From IMG/VR virus record IMGVR_UViG_3300038682_000215, positions 1-40,868 of that record: a stretch of DNA of 40,868 nt. One strand, written 5' to 3'. Below the pieces are notes generated by a model that was not told the origin of the DNA, did no database searches, and saw only the letters and a list, made by a program, of their open reading frames with translations. The position numbers and the translations under genes are program-made. Positions within the stretch are counted from its first letter, which is position 1, and each line of letters starts with the position of its first letter. This stretch comes from a virus. Shown in pieces: positions 29,177 through 37,185 of the stretch.

Positions 29177-29973
29177 TATGCGGCCTCCTCGATTCGTGTG
29201 GGCGCGAATTCATCAGTAACCAGTAATGCCCCGTCCAGCTCAATAACCGCATCCGGAACAATCTCGCGCAGCTCATCAGCCATTCGGCCACGGTATCGAC
29301 CGCCCCAGATGTAATCGAACTCGTACAGGTTGCCGTATTCGTCCTCGCCAACCTTGACGATATTGCGCTTAAATTGCCGATCAGAAAAGAACTTCAAAGC
29401 GGCCCCGCCAGCTTGCAAAAGATTGTCGCCCAGCTGAGCAGAGGCATTTTGTCGACCCAAAGTCGTAGCCGCTTGAATGTCGCCGATATTGGAAAATGCG
29501 TTACCGATCTGACTACCGCTATTTAGCGTGTTTGCTGCGCTGCCTGCTGCTGAGGACTGGCCCAACTGTACAGGCGTCAAATAATTGCCAAGCTCTTGCT
29601 GACCAAGCTGGTTCAATAGGTTGAAATTCTGACCGAACAAAGCATTCGCCATGCCGCCGGAGTTAAATTTACCGCCGGACGCGAAGCTTGCCCCAGTTTG
29701 CTGGCCGATAGCATCCAGGGCCCCGGAGACCAAAGGGTTGCTCATAACAGCGTCAAAGCGGTTATTCGGGTCAAGCAGAGCCTGATATTCCGGGATAGCT
29801 TGCGTGCCAATATCAACGAAGGGTTGCAGTCGCTCAGCGGCTCGATTTTCGGCACCTTTGAGGTAGTTGATTTGATCTCGAACGCCAGCAGCTTGAGACT
29901 TTCCGGCATCTTTAACCGCAGACTCGCCGCCAAACCCTAAAGCGCCACCAATGTTTTTGACTACTTTGCTCAT
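29176..29973 (-). CDS. Ejection protein (gp7-like position) with S74-type C-terminal domain
   Basis: 265 aa. Helical Gly/Ala/Asn-rich first ~195 residues (VRDQINYLKGAENRAAERLQ) suit a small ejection protein. The last ~70 residues match the Peptidase_S74 intramolecular chaperone: S197-D198 in FFSDRQFKRNI with K202, LYEFDYIWGGRYRGRMADEL, and DAVIELDGALLVTD. In fibres and spikes this domain trimerises the protein and cuts itself off before the Ser. Here it ends an internal protein, so it may be structural only. Confidence 0.75.
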   Translation of the reverse strand: MSKVVKNIGGALGFGGESAVKDAGKSQAAGVRDQINYLKGAENRAAERLQPFVDIGTQAIPEYQALLDPNNRFDAVMSNPLVSGALDAIGQQTGASFASGGKFNSGGMANALFGQNFNLLNQLGQQELGNYLTPVQLGQSSAAGSAANTLNSGSQIGNAFSNIGDIQAATTLGRQNASAQLGDNLLQAGGAALKFFSDRQFKRNIVKVGEDEYGNLYEFDYIWGGRYRGRMADELREIVPDAVIELDGALLVTDEFAPTRIEEAA

Positions 29974-30359
29974 TTTGTCACCTCAAATAGCCCGTCTTTC
30001 TCAACCATGCCGCACTCTAAAGCATACTGTTTAACATGGCCTGGCTCTATATAAGCGGATATTTTGCTGTATTTTGTGTTCTGGAATATCCACTTGAACG
30101 CCTCTTTCGCGGATTGTCTGGAAAACTCGCCCCGATACTCAGGCAGAAAACAGGCGTGAATTGATATTCTTTCAGGATAGGTTTCACAAGGGAATAGCCC
30201 AACAATACGCCCGGAAAAATAAGCGGCCAGATTTAACATAGGAACCTCTTTATCTTTCCCGACCCACTCCACCAATTCAGGCCAAAACTGCTGGCCGGTC
30301 ATTTCCGGGAATAGAGACATAAACGCAAAGGCTTGCCGATCTGAAATAGGCGCTATCAC
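29970..30359 (-). CDS. DUF2824/GNAT-like virion protein
   Basis: 129 aa from a GTG overlapping the previous stop. GNAT-like strand/helix order: RIVGLFPCETYPERISIHAC, FLPEYRGEFSRQSAKEAFKW, SAYIEPGHVKQYALECGMV. Such proteins (DUF2824, cf. T7 gp13 and P22 gp14) sit before the ejection genes and help assemble ejection proteins. Catalysis is not expected with certainty. Confidence 0.7.
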   Translation of the reverse strand: MIAPISDRQAFAFMSLFPEMTGQQFWPELVEWVGKDKEVPMLNLAAYFSGRIVGLFPCETYPERISIHACFLPEYRGEFSRQSAKEAFKWIFQNTKYSKISAYIEPGHVKQYALECGMVEKDGLFEVTK

Positions 30360-30685
30360 TCTTCAGCGCCTGAAATCGTGAAATCCACAGTAGCCGCCAC
30401 ACTGGCCAACCCTGATATCTGATAGCTGCTGGAGCCTTCAATAACCTGGTTGACTGCGTTAGAGATCACCAGATCCTTCTCGGGATTGAGCACGAATTTC
30501 TTCAATATGCGGTCAGGCGTTCCGGTATGTGGCGCATAGATTGTGACCTCAACCTGATCCGTTGAGCTGGTGTTATAGGCGGACATCGCCCCGATCGTAC
30601 CAACAGAATTGCCAGTGGGAGCGTATATCGTGGTATCTGAGGTGCCGAGCTGGCCCTTACCGAGAAACTTTCTTGAAAATGCCAT
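30356..30685 (-). CDS. Beta-rich virion protein, paralogue of the gene at 31521
   Basis: 109 aa. GQLGTSDTTIYAPTGNSVGT and VEVTIYAPHTGTPDRI resemble the 110-aa product at 31521-31853. Probably a small beta-sandwich decorating tail or head. Coupled at both ends (GTGA and TAATG). Confidence 0.6.
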   Translation of the reverse strand: MAFSRKFLGKGQLGTSDTTIYAPTGNSVGTIGAMSAYNTSSTDQVEVTIYAPHTGTPDRILKKFVLNPEKDLVISNAVNQVIEGSSSYQISGLASVAATVDFTISGAEE

Positions 30686-31521
30686 TATGAAACCACCTTA
30701 GCCAAATAGCCGTTAATGCCTGCCGATACCTGTGTTCCGCTGGCTCCCGCTTCAATCGTTAGCTCAACGTCGGAGTTTTTTGGAATAATCAGAAACGGAT
30801 CGAAAGTTATGTTTTCGTACAGCGTCCCGTCTGAGCTTAGGAATATTTTTGGTGCCTGCGTTCTTAATACGTTCCCTAGAACTCTATGCCGCAATCGTAC
30901 AATTGCTTCAGTAGAAGACCCGGATGTCTTCTGTATCGCTGCGTAAAATCCCGTAACAATCCAGTAATCTTGAGATGAAATAGACGTTGCTGCCTTTTCT
31001 GATTGCTGCTCTTCCGCCTGAATAGTCAACTTTGTTGCCGCCGGTACATCAGGAACGCCGCCGGTTGTCCCTGTGGCAACCGTTGAGTCGTAGACGTAAG
31101 CTATTGATGATGCCGGTAAGCCAGATGACCCATAAACAAATGCCCTAGTAACCCTTGCTAGTGGCGTTGACAATGTAACTGCTGTCGTGCTGGTGCCTGT
31201 CACATTCTGAGTAACGAACGTTAGGTCAGAGCCTGATATGGTATGGCCCTCGATTGTTGCTGTTCCGGTAAACGTATCGTCAACGATAAAACTGTCAATA
31301 GAATTGGATGTGGCGTAGGTTTCTCTGAGCGTAGAGCCTTGAAAATTAGCTATTGTCTGCTCTGTAGTGCCGTCTGTGGCCAGAATTCCGCCAAACTTCA
31401 GCAAATCCTTTCTTTTTTCGCTAACTCTGACAGTATCGCCATAGGTTTTATAAATAACTTCTTCAGCATGGATTAATTCAGGGCTTATGTTTCTGCGGCT
31501 TCCAGTAAACGTAACGCCCAT
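30685..31521 (-). CDS. Putative tail/virion structural protein
   Basis: 278 aa, beta- and Thr/Ser-rich (FTGTATIEGHTISGSDLTFV, VTGTSTTAVTLSTPLARVTR). It ends in a compact domain (NSDVELTIEAGASGTQVSAG). No enzyme motif. It lies between the two small paralogous beta proteins; all three probably form one tail substructure. Confidence 0.6.
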   Translation of the reverse strand: MGVTFTGSRRNISPELIHAEEVIYKTYGDTVRVSEKRKDLLKFGGILATDGTTEQTIANFQGSTLRETYATSNSIDSFIVDDTFTGTATIEGHTISGSDLTFVTQNVTGTSTTAVTLSTPLARVTRAFVYGSSGLPASSIAYVYDSTVATGTTGGVPDVPAATKLTIQAEEQQSEKAATSISSQDYWIVTGFYAAIQKTSGSSTEAIVRLRHRVLGNVLRTQAPKIFLSSDGTLYENITFDPFLIIPKNSDVELTIEAGASGTQVSAGINGYLAKVVS

Positions 31522-31853
31522 CAGGATAACTCCGCGCCGTATAGGGTAAAGGTCAAAGCGTCTGCTGTGTCGGTTCGCACCGCAACATTTCCAGACGCGT
31601 TTCCACCTGCCATAAATATATCAATAATGGCTGATTCTCCCGCATTGACTTCCATATCCCAGACAATAGCCGTAGTTTCGTCGTAAGTAGATCCGTCATC
31701 ATCGTGGAACACACGAGCCTTTGCCACCGCTGCAGATGTGTTGCAAGCAATCACAGTTTTAGCAACCCATGGAACATCAGCTGATGGTGAATAGATGCTG
31801 GCCGCTGTCGTATTAGCTGGCCTAAGCTGGCCTAATTGCTTTTCTGTAATCAT
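31521..31853 (-). CDS. Beta-rich virion protein, paralogue of the gene at 30356
   Basis: 110 aa (KQLGQLRPANTTAASIYSPS, VWDMEVNAGESAIIDIFMAG). The LGQL...IY(S/A)P start and NTS-spacing agree with the 109-aa protein. Function probably structural. TGATG overlap with the next gene. Confidence 0.6.
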   Translation of the reverse strand: MITEKQLGQLRPANTTAASIYSPSADVPWVAKTVIACNTSAAVAKARVFHDDDGSTYDETTAIVWDMEVNAGESAIIDIFMAGGNASGNVAVRTDTADALTFTLYGAELS

Positions 31854-32161
31854 GTTAGCAGCGCATACCTTTTGGCGAAATCTTGCTCAGCTTCCTTATC
31901 TTCCGGAATAGCGAATGACACCTGAACTGAATAATCTTCCTGAACAGGATAAGAAGGCGCGCCGGACTCTGGCGACAACAGCGACGCTGCATAAAAATTG
32001 GTGCTTGATGCTGATGCAGACCCAGAAACCAAATCACTGTCGCCGCCTGTCCTGGTTCTAACTTGCCGCATCAGGTCAAAAAGGTGCTCTATGGCAACTT
32101 TTGTCGGCCCTTCTGGTATGTCCTGGAGGTACTGGAAAAGTGGCGAATCAATGTTAGCCAT
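31850..32161 (-). CDS. Putative small tail protein
   Basis: 103 aa from the ATG at 32161, which overlaps the gp10-like stop (TAATG); a longer start would overlap that gene by 67 nt. DSPLFQYLQDIPEGPTKVAI begins a helical part, then a Ser/Ala linker. The position corresponds to the tail-needle region of P22, but the size is small. Exact role unknown. Confidence 0.55.
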   Translation of the reverse strand: MANIDSPLFQYLQDIPEGPTKVAIEHLFDLMRQVRTRTGGDSDLVSGSASASSTNFYAASLLSPESGAPSYPVQEDYSVQVSFAIPEDKEAEQDFAKRYALLT

Positions 32162-33564
32162 TAATACCCCGCCGCTACCAAGTTGATTGTTCCGCTCCAC
32201 ATCGTAATGGGTACAGGGTCCGTCCATGAGATTCTAGGCTTTATTTGATAGCCATTTGCAAAATCATCAAACTGAACACGCTTTGTAAAGTCGCCACCGA
32301 TTCCAACAGGTACCCAGATCTTAGGCCCCCAATTCTGACCGCCATCACTGGAGTATTCACACATCAATACAGGATCTGAGCCCTGACCGCTTGCCAAGCC
32401 CACGCCAACCTGCATATCAATAAACATCTGTGTGGCGGTTACTCTTCCTGTATGACCTATATCCTTGCCGGTAAAAGTTCGGGGCGTCACAGCATGTAGA
32501 ACCGAATCACTGTTATCAGTGTATGTGTCTGCATCAAGCTCGTAGGTGTTGCCGTTCCTGTAGTCGGTCACTAGGAATTTATCATAGCAGTAAGTAACCG
32601 CGTTCCCGTACCATCGTTCGAACCTATCAGAATCGGTGCCGGACGATAAAACAGTCCAATAGTTATTCGTTTCAGAGTAAAGCAGATTTTTACCTGCAGA
32701 CGGAAAAGAGAACAAAACAAACACCTGACCCTTCCAGTTAAATGATGATGCTATGCAATCGCTTACGTTACTCATTTCACTGACAATGTGAGCTATACCG
32801 CTCGTATCAATGGAGTCATAACTAGCGCCTATGCACTTGTAAAATTTACGCTCATCATCAAGCCAATACAAATATCGGTCACTATTGGTAATTGCGTGCT
32901 TTCCGGCAATCCCAACATTAACTAGTGCTGTGTCCTGCCTTGATATGGGCGGATTGCCTGATCCGGTATAGCGATGCAGCTCTATAGACTTCGAGCCAGC
33001 TAGGTATATAAGCCCACTGAACACATACGCCAGAACAAGACTGTCGGGCAGGAATTCAGCTTCTGCGAAATTCAACGCATTGTATGTGTCACCATCGCCA
33101 GCGTCAGAAACAGCATACCGCCCATCATCGCCAGTGATTATAAAGCTGACATTTGTGTAGGAGATTGAGGAGGGGTTTGTTACAACACTCTGCGTAACCG
33201 TTGTTAAAGCTGATCCGTCATACTTATAAATAACACCGCCAGCAGTGAAATACAGATTAGTGCCATCATTAGAGAAAATAGCACGATCCGAACCATTAAC
33301 AGTACCAAGTGAAGTGCGAAGCCCTGCAATGCTTTCTTTGTATAAAGTCGTGCCGTTGATAACATAACGCACCCCCGCCATCACTGTATCGCCACGGTCA
33401 TTGCCAGCGCCACTAGTTCGCAATTTTAAGCCGGGGAAATTATGCACCCCCAAAATCCCGTTAGTGTTTGCGGCAGAGATATACACATGTCGCATCTCTT
33501 CTGATGAAAATTGCTTGTTATCGTGGCCGCCCTGCTGGCCAGCTAAAGGAAATTCAACTATCAA
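32161..33564 (-). CDS. gp10-like tail hub (packaged DNA stabilisation protein)
   Basis: 467 aa, P22 gp10 size (472). N-terminus SPLAG-like VEFPLAGQQGGHDNKQFSSE. Repeating propeller-like strands follow (LYFTAGGVIYKYDGSALTTV, FVLFSFPSAGKNLLYSETNN, DKFLVTDYRNGNTYELDADT). This matches the Phage_stabilise family, which plugs the neck after packaging and binds the spikes. The upstream gene is gp4-like, as in P22. Confidence 0.8.
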   Translation of the reverse strand: MIVEFPLAGQQGGHDNKQFSSEEMRHVYISAANTNGILGVHNFPGLKLRTSGAGNDRGDTVMAGVRYVINGTTLYKESIAGLRTSLGTVNGSDRAIFSNDGTNLYFTAGGVIYKYDGSALTTVTQSVVTNPSSISYTNVSFIITGDDGRYAVSDAGDGDTYNALNFAEAEFLPDSLVLAYVFSGLIYLAGSKSIELHRYTGSGNPPISRQDTALVNVGIAGKHAITNSDRYLYWLDDERKFYKCIGASYDSIDTSGIAHIVSEMSNVSDCIASSFNWKGQVFVLFSFPSAGKNLLYSETNNYWTVLSSGTDSDRFERWYGNAVTYCYDKFLVTDYRNGNTYELDADTYTDNSDSVLHAVTPRTFTGKDIGHTGRVTATQMFIDMQVGVGLASGQGSDPVLMCEYSSDGGQNWGPKIWVPVGIGGDFTKRVQFDDFANGYQIKPRISWTDPVPITMWSGTINLVAAGY

Positions 33565-34169
33565 GGGGTTGGCCCTTCGATTCGCATTGATTTAGCAGCG
33601 CCATAACGACCTTTCCTATCGCTTTCATTTGCTCTTTTAATTGCGCCATCAAAGAGCGGGGCATACTTCGCTAGCATCGCGTCATCTTGCGCCCACTGGG
33701 CATAATGAAACAGGCACCCATACAGATAGACCATAGGAAACCTGGTAAGAACTGTGTTTGTGGGGTTGCTGGATGAAAGCGCAGTAATCTCTTTATAGTA
33801 CTGCATTTCAATCGTGTAAGCCGAAGATGGCACGCGGTTGAATTCTATCTGTGACGTGATGGCGTAACTTGTCGGCATTCCTGACCCGGAAACAACATTC
33901 ATTGACTCAGGAGTAGAACAGAACAGTTCATAGCTTTCTGAGCCAGACACAAGCCTAAGCTTGCGTATAGAAACGTAGCCATCAGGCAAGGCAAGATACC
34001 TGTCTGAAGCTGAAGCGGTCGCCCTGGCCTCCATGTCGCGCACCTTTAGGTTTTGCCTAATGTCTGATTCTGCTAGGTCGATAAAGTCATCAACTACAGA
34101 AAGCGAGTCTGTGCGCTTTGACCACCGCTGAACAGCGTCCTTGAGTGTTGCATATGTGTTAATTGCCAC
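33561..34169 (-). CDS. gp4-like head-tail adaptor
   Basis: 202 aa from the GTG at 34169. ATLKDAVQRWSKRTDSLSVV, DDFIDLAESDIRQNLKVRDM, RYLALPDGYVSIRKLRLVSG and FPMVYLYGCLFHYAQWAQDD are characteristic of the P22 gp4/T7 gp11-type adaptors that bind under the portal. Followed directly by the gp10-like hub. The methyltransferase stop overlaps its start. Confidence 0.75.
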   Translation of the reverse strand: MAINTYATLKDAVQRWSKRTDSLSVVDDFIDLAESDIRQNLKVRDMEARATASASDRYLALPDGYVSIRKLRLVSGSESYELFCSTPESMNVVSGSGMPTSYAITSQIEFNRVPSSAYTIEMQYYKEITALSSSNPTNTVLTRFPMVYLYGCLFHYAQWAQDDAMLAKYAPLFDGAIKRANESDRKGRYGAAKSMRIEGPTP

Positions 34170-34671
34170 GTTTCACCACCACATAAAACCCGTTAGGCTG
34201 TGCTACGAACTGGATTAGCTCAAACCTGCTCATTATTTTTGGCAACCACCACGAAGGGTGTTCTTGGATTAGGTGAGCGTTACGGCCATCAGAAAGAACT
34301 TTTATGGCTGGCCCGGTATGAACAGTAAAGAACCCATAAAACTCAACACACCTACGTAGCTCATCTAAAACCGCGTCGAGGTATTCAGGCTCAATATGCT
34401 CAAGAACATCAATACAAGCAACCATCTGCGCAGAATCAGGAGTATCAGCCCATTCCGGCCGACCTGGATCATAGTGCTTGACCTCAACGTTATGATTGAC
34501 ATTGAGATGTTTAGCTAGATTCCCTTTGCCTGCGCCGTAATCCAACAACTCAGTAATGCCAATCTTGTTAATAAGGTCAGAAACGATAGGGGCGTAACCA
34601 ATTGAAGCCACTCCATAATTGGGGTTTTCGTGTAGACGCTCCTGCTCTTTCCTATACGCTTCTGAAATCAT
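34159..34671 (-). CDS. SAM-dependent methyltransferase
   Basis: 170 aa from the ATG at 34671 (GGAG five bases upstream, ATGA overlap). Class I motif I LLDYGAGKGNLAKHL, motif II-like EVKHYDPG, motif IV ACIDVLEHIEPEYLDAVLDE. It probably modifies a small molecule or sugar. Since it is coupled to two glycosyltransferase genes it may methylate a sugar they add (inference). Confidence 0.8.
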   Translation of the reverse strand: MISEAYRKEQERLHENPNYGVASIGYAPIVSDLINKIGITELLDYGAGKGNLAKHLNVNHNVEVKHYDPGRPEWADTPDSAQMVACIDVLEHIEPEYLDAVLDELRRCVEFYGFFTVHTGPAIKVLSDGRNAHLIQEHPSWWLPKIMSRFELIQFVAQPNGFYVVVKRGN

Positions 34672-35333
34672 TTGTGCTCCAACATTGATTCGTATTCTGC
34701 AAACCATTCATTTGCAAACTCTTGATTTTCGTAGCCTTTAAAGCATGGCGTACCCAGAGTGAAATGGACTATTTTGGCTTCTGGGTTTGGGCCAAGCTCG
34801 CCCACAAGATGATTCCATTCTTTAGGCAGTGCACCAACCCTCTGGTCTGTCGTCCAATGGAACTGGTGTAAGTATGATCCTGTATTGTGGTTCACGATAT
34901 CCGGGGTCAAACTACGGCATGATTGATTGAAGTTGTTGAATACCATCATGCTAGACCAATTCTTTTTAGGGTAAACGTGTTGGGTGTTCCCTAAAAACTT
35001 ACTCCCGGTTTTTGGTTTGTAATCATGTTGGACCACAAAAACATCGTGCCACAGGTCGCATTCGTTGAATATTTCCGAGATATCGCACCGAACAATCATG
35101 TCGCAGTCCATAAAGATCGATTGCCCTGTATATCCAGACAGGTAAGGTGTCAAGAATCTGGAGAACGAAAATTCTGTACTGCCATCTTCTTTCCCACGCC
35201 TAAACTCTGGAATGTTACGCTTGTTTATTGGCGTGAAGCTAACGGGCTGCGAGCTTCTTTTTAGAATTGAATGGCACAGTACATGATAGGCCACTGTTTC
35301 AGCTGGGTCGTAACCAATAAACACTCTAATCAT
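34668..35333 (-). CDS. GT8-like glycosyltransferase
   Basis: 221 aa. IRVFIGYDPAETVAYHVLCH and SIFMDCDMIVRCDISEIF carry the DxD metal/sugar-nucleotide motif (D76, D78). WTTDQRVGALPKEWNHLVGE and HFTLGTPCFKG complete the GT-A fold pattern. Transfers a sugar to an unknown acceptor. Middle of a three-gene cassette between capsid and tail genes. Confidence 0.8.
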   Translation of the reverse strand: MIRVFIGYDPAETVAYHVLCHSILKRSSQPVSFTPINKRNIPEFRRGKEDGSTEFSFSRFLTPYLSGYTGQSIFMDCDMIVRCDISEIFNECDLWHDVFVVQHDYKPKTGSKFLGNTQHVYPKKNWSSMMVFNNFNQSCRSLTPDIVNHNTGSYLHQFHWTTDQRVGALPKEWNHLVGELGPNPEAKIVHFTLGTPCFKGYENQEFANEWFAEYESMLEHK

Positions 35334-36657
35334 TAATTAGTTTCCTTGCAGCCTCTACGGTTTCTCGCCAGCTGCCTTTTTGCCGGACCAGATTAATCGA
35401 TTTATACCAAGGGAAGTCATCCCCTGTTATGTGGTATCGATATCCTGGTTTATCAGGGACCAGGACAACACATGGAACCCCAAGCGCCCCGGCCACATAA
35501 ACAACAGTAGTGCAAGCGGTGACCACCAAATCAAGCTGACTAACCAGAGCTGCCAAATCATCAATGTCACCACCCTTGCCTGTGGCTCTTGGGTAAGACT
35601 TTATTCCGTATTTGTCCAGCAGAAACTTATCAACAGGCTTGTACTCAAGGCTGATAAATGTATCTCGGTCGTTTAGTATTGGCTCCAAATCTTCTAGCTC
35701 CAGGCTCCTGCGTGATGCCCCGGTAACTCTTGATCCGCCACGCCATGCCAACCCAATCTTACGGCCTTTGAAGGTATCAAACAAAGCTTGCCACTGTACC
35801 ACCAGATCAGGATCAGGGATTAAATAAGGATCTCCAGGAAAGTCGTTATCAGTATTCCGATAAAAGTGCGGTAACTGGCCTATAGCTAACTGATAATCCG
35901 GATTTTCGTTATCCATCAGCGGGGTTTCTTTGTGATACCGAGTCCCGTAAACCGAGCAATCAAAGGATCGAGCAAACAGCCCTTGCAACCTTGAATCGCA
36001 ATCCAATACCACGTTGGTTGCTTTCATGATATCCGGCAGGCAGGAAGCGAACATAATCTCATCGCCAACCCCCTGCTCACCATAAACAACGACCGTGCCG
36101 TACTCGCCATTCCACTCCGGTAACCCGTAATCCCGTCGCTCCCTGTGTTTGACGCCAAGGGTGTCGTAGTAATTCGTCCAGCCCTCTTCCCACTGCCTAA
36201 GCATAACCTGAGCTAAGCCCTTGTTGTGGATTGCCGCTCTTAAATCTGGGTCGATCTCCATCGCCTTATCACACAGATCAATGCATTGCTGTGGTGAGCC
36301 CGTCTGTAGATGGATCAGAGCCTCGTTTGCATAGGCTGAGGCGTTGTCAGGCTTCATCTGATACGCCTTCTGAAACAGCCTCATAGCCTTGTATGGGTCG
36401 TAATCTTCCATGCACATACCCATATTGGACCATACTTCAGAGACGTTAGGGTTTAATTGTGCGCAACGCTCATAAATATGATACGCCAGACCGTATCGCT
36501 CTGCTCCCATCATGATATAGCCAGACATAAACAAGGCCATTTGCCCGTAATGGGAATCCATATGGTCGTTCATCACGTCACAACAGATCCTCATTGCCTC
36601 ATCAGGCTCAGAGTTTGCTAGTGATTTGGCATGCTTTAACTTATCTTCTGGCGTCAA
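35326..36657 (-). CDS. TPR-glycosyltransferase fusion protein
   Basis: 443 aa from a TTG overlapping the preceding stop; an in-frame ATG near 36600 is another possible start. Tetratricopeptide repeats fill ~50-165 (AAIHNKGLAQVMLRQWEEGW is one). A GT-B-like domain follows: VVVYGEQGVGDEIMFASCLP, GLAWRGGS, DDLAALVSQLDLVVTACTTV, VAGALGVPCVVLVP. Such TPR-GTs glycosylate proteins, the TPR selecting the target. Possible target is a virion protein. Confidence 0.8.
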   Translation of the reverse strand: MTPEDKLKHAKSLANSEPDEAMRICCDVMNDHMDSHYGQMALFMSGYIMMGAERYGLAYHIYERCAQLNPNVSEVWSNMGMCMEDYDPYKAMRLFQKAYQMKPDNASAYANEALIHLQTGSPQQCIDLCDKAMEIDPDLRAAIHNKGLAQVMLRQWEEGWTNYYDTLGVKHRERRDYGLPEWNGEYGTVVVYGEQGVGDEIMFASCLPDIMKATNVVLDCDSRLQGLFARSFDCSVYGTRYHKETPLMDNENPDYQLAIGQLPHFYRNTDNDFPGDPYLIPDPDLVVQWQALFDTFKGRKIGLAWRGGSRVTGASRRSLELEDLEPILNDRDTFISLEYKPVDKFLLDKYGIKSYPRATGKGGDIDDLAALVSQLDLVVTACTTVVYVAGALGVPCVVLVPDKPGYRYHITGDDFPWYKSINLVRQKGSWRETVEAARKLIND

Positions 36658-36983
36658 ATCTTATCAACCGTGCGCAGGTACATGAACTCTCTTGAGTTAA
36701 GCAATCGCTCAAGCTTGGGAAGGTCATCTTTGTTAAAAACGTCAACACCATGCTCTTCTTTTAGCTTCACGATCACATTATTAGGGATGGTGGCAATGTG
36801 CATGAAATCCATTTTCTTGCCGCGCCCTTTGTTATTATCGCCGTTTTGAAGGCGTTTGTTTCTCTCAAGGTAAGGCTTTACATCCTGAACAACTTCAATA
36901 AATGTTTTGCCGGACTGCCAATCATAATGATGATAGGTCTTCTCGCCCGTCTGTAGGTTGTTCTCCAGCAGTCTCTTGGTCAT
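36654..36983 (-). CDS. Hypothetical virion-module protein
   Basis: 109 aa from the ATG at 36983. Basic/charged, YHHYDWQSGKTFIEVVQDVK and NNVIVKLKEEHGVDVFNKDD. Lies after the coat gene and the 74-aa protein, overlapping the latter by 62 nt. Function unknown. Confidence 0.55.
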   Translation of the reverse strand: MTKRLLENNLQTGEKTYHHYDWQSGKTFIEVVQDVKPYLERNKRLQNGDNNKGRGKKMDFMHIATIPNNVIVKLKEEHGVDVFNKDDLPKLERLLNSREFMYLRTVDKI

Positions 36984-37146
36984 CTTTACCACCGTTGTGG
37001 ATGTATTCGTATGCTTTCTGGTAGTCGCCAACACGATCCTTGCACCGCAAAAACTTGTAAGCCCACAGGTTGAAAATAGGTGTTTTCTCCATAGTCTTAC
37101 GGTGAGCCTCGGCCAGCTCTTTGATATTCTTTGAAACTCTCGGCAT
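36922..37146 (-). CDS. Hypothetical virion-module protein
   Basis: 74 aa, basic helical N-terminus (MPRVSKNIKELAEAHRKTME), then FNLWAYKFLRCKDRVGDYQK and an acidic tail. Starts 12 bp after the T tract of the coat-gene terminator. Role unknown. Confidence 0.55.
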   Translation of the reverse strand: MPRVSKNIKELAEAHRKTMEKTPIFNLWAYKFLRCKDRVGDYQKAYEYIHNGGKDDQETAGEQPTDGREDLSSL

Positions 37147-37157
37147 GTTGCACCTTT

Positions 37158-37180
37158 AAAAGACGGGGGCCGAAGCCCCC
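37158..37180 (-). terminator. Strong hairpin behind the coat gene
   Basis: Minus strand: GGGGGC-TTCG-GCCCCC (37180-37165), a UUCG tetraloop on a 6-bp GC stem, followed by GTCTTTT. Five bases after the coat stop. Within the late operon it should reduce downstream transcription relative to coat, or protect the 3' end. Confidence 0.85.
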
Positions 37181-37185
37181 TATGG

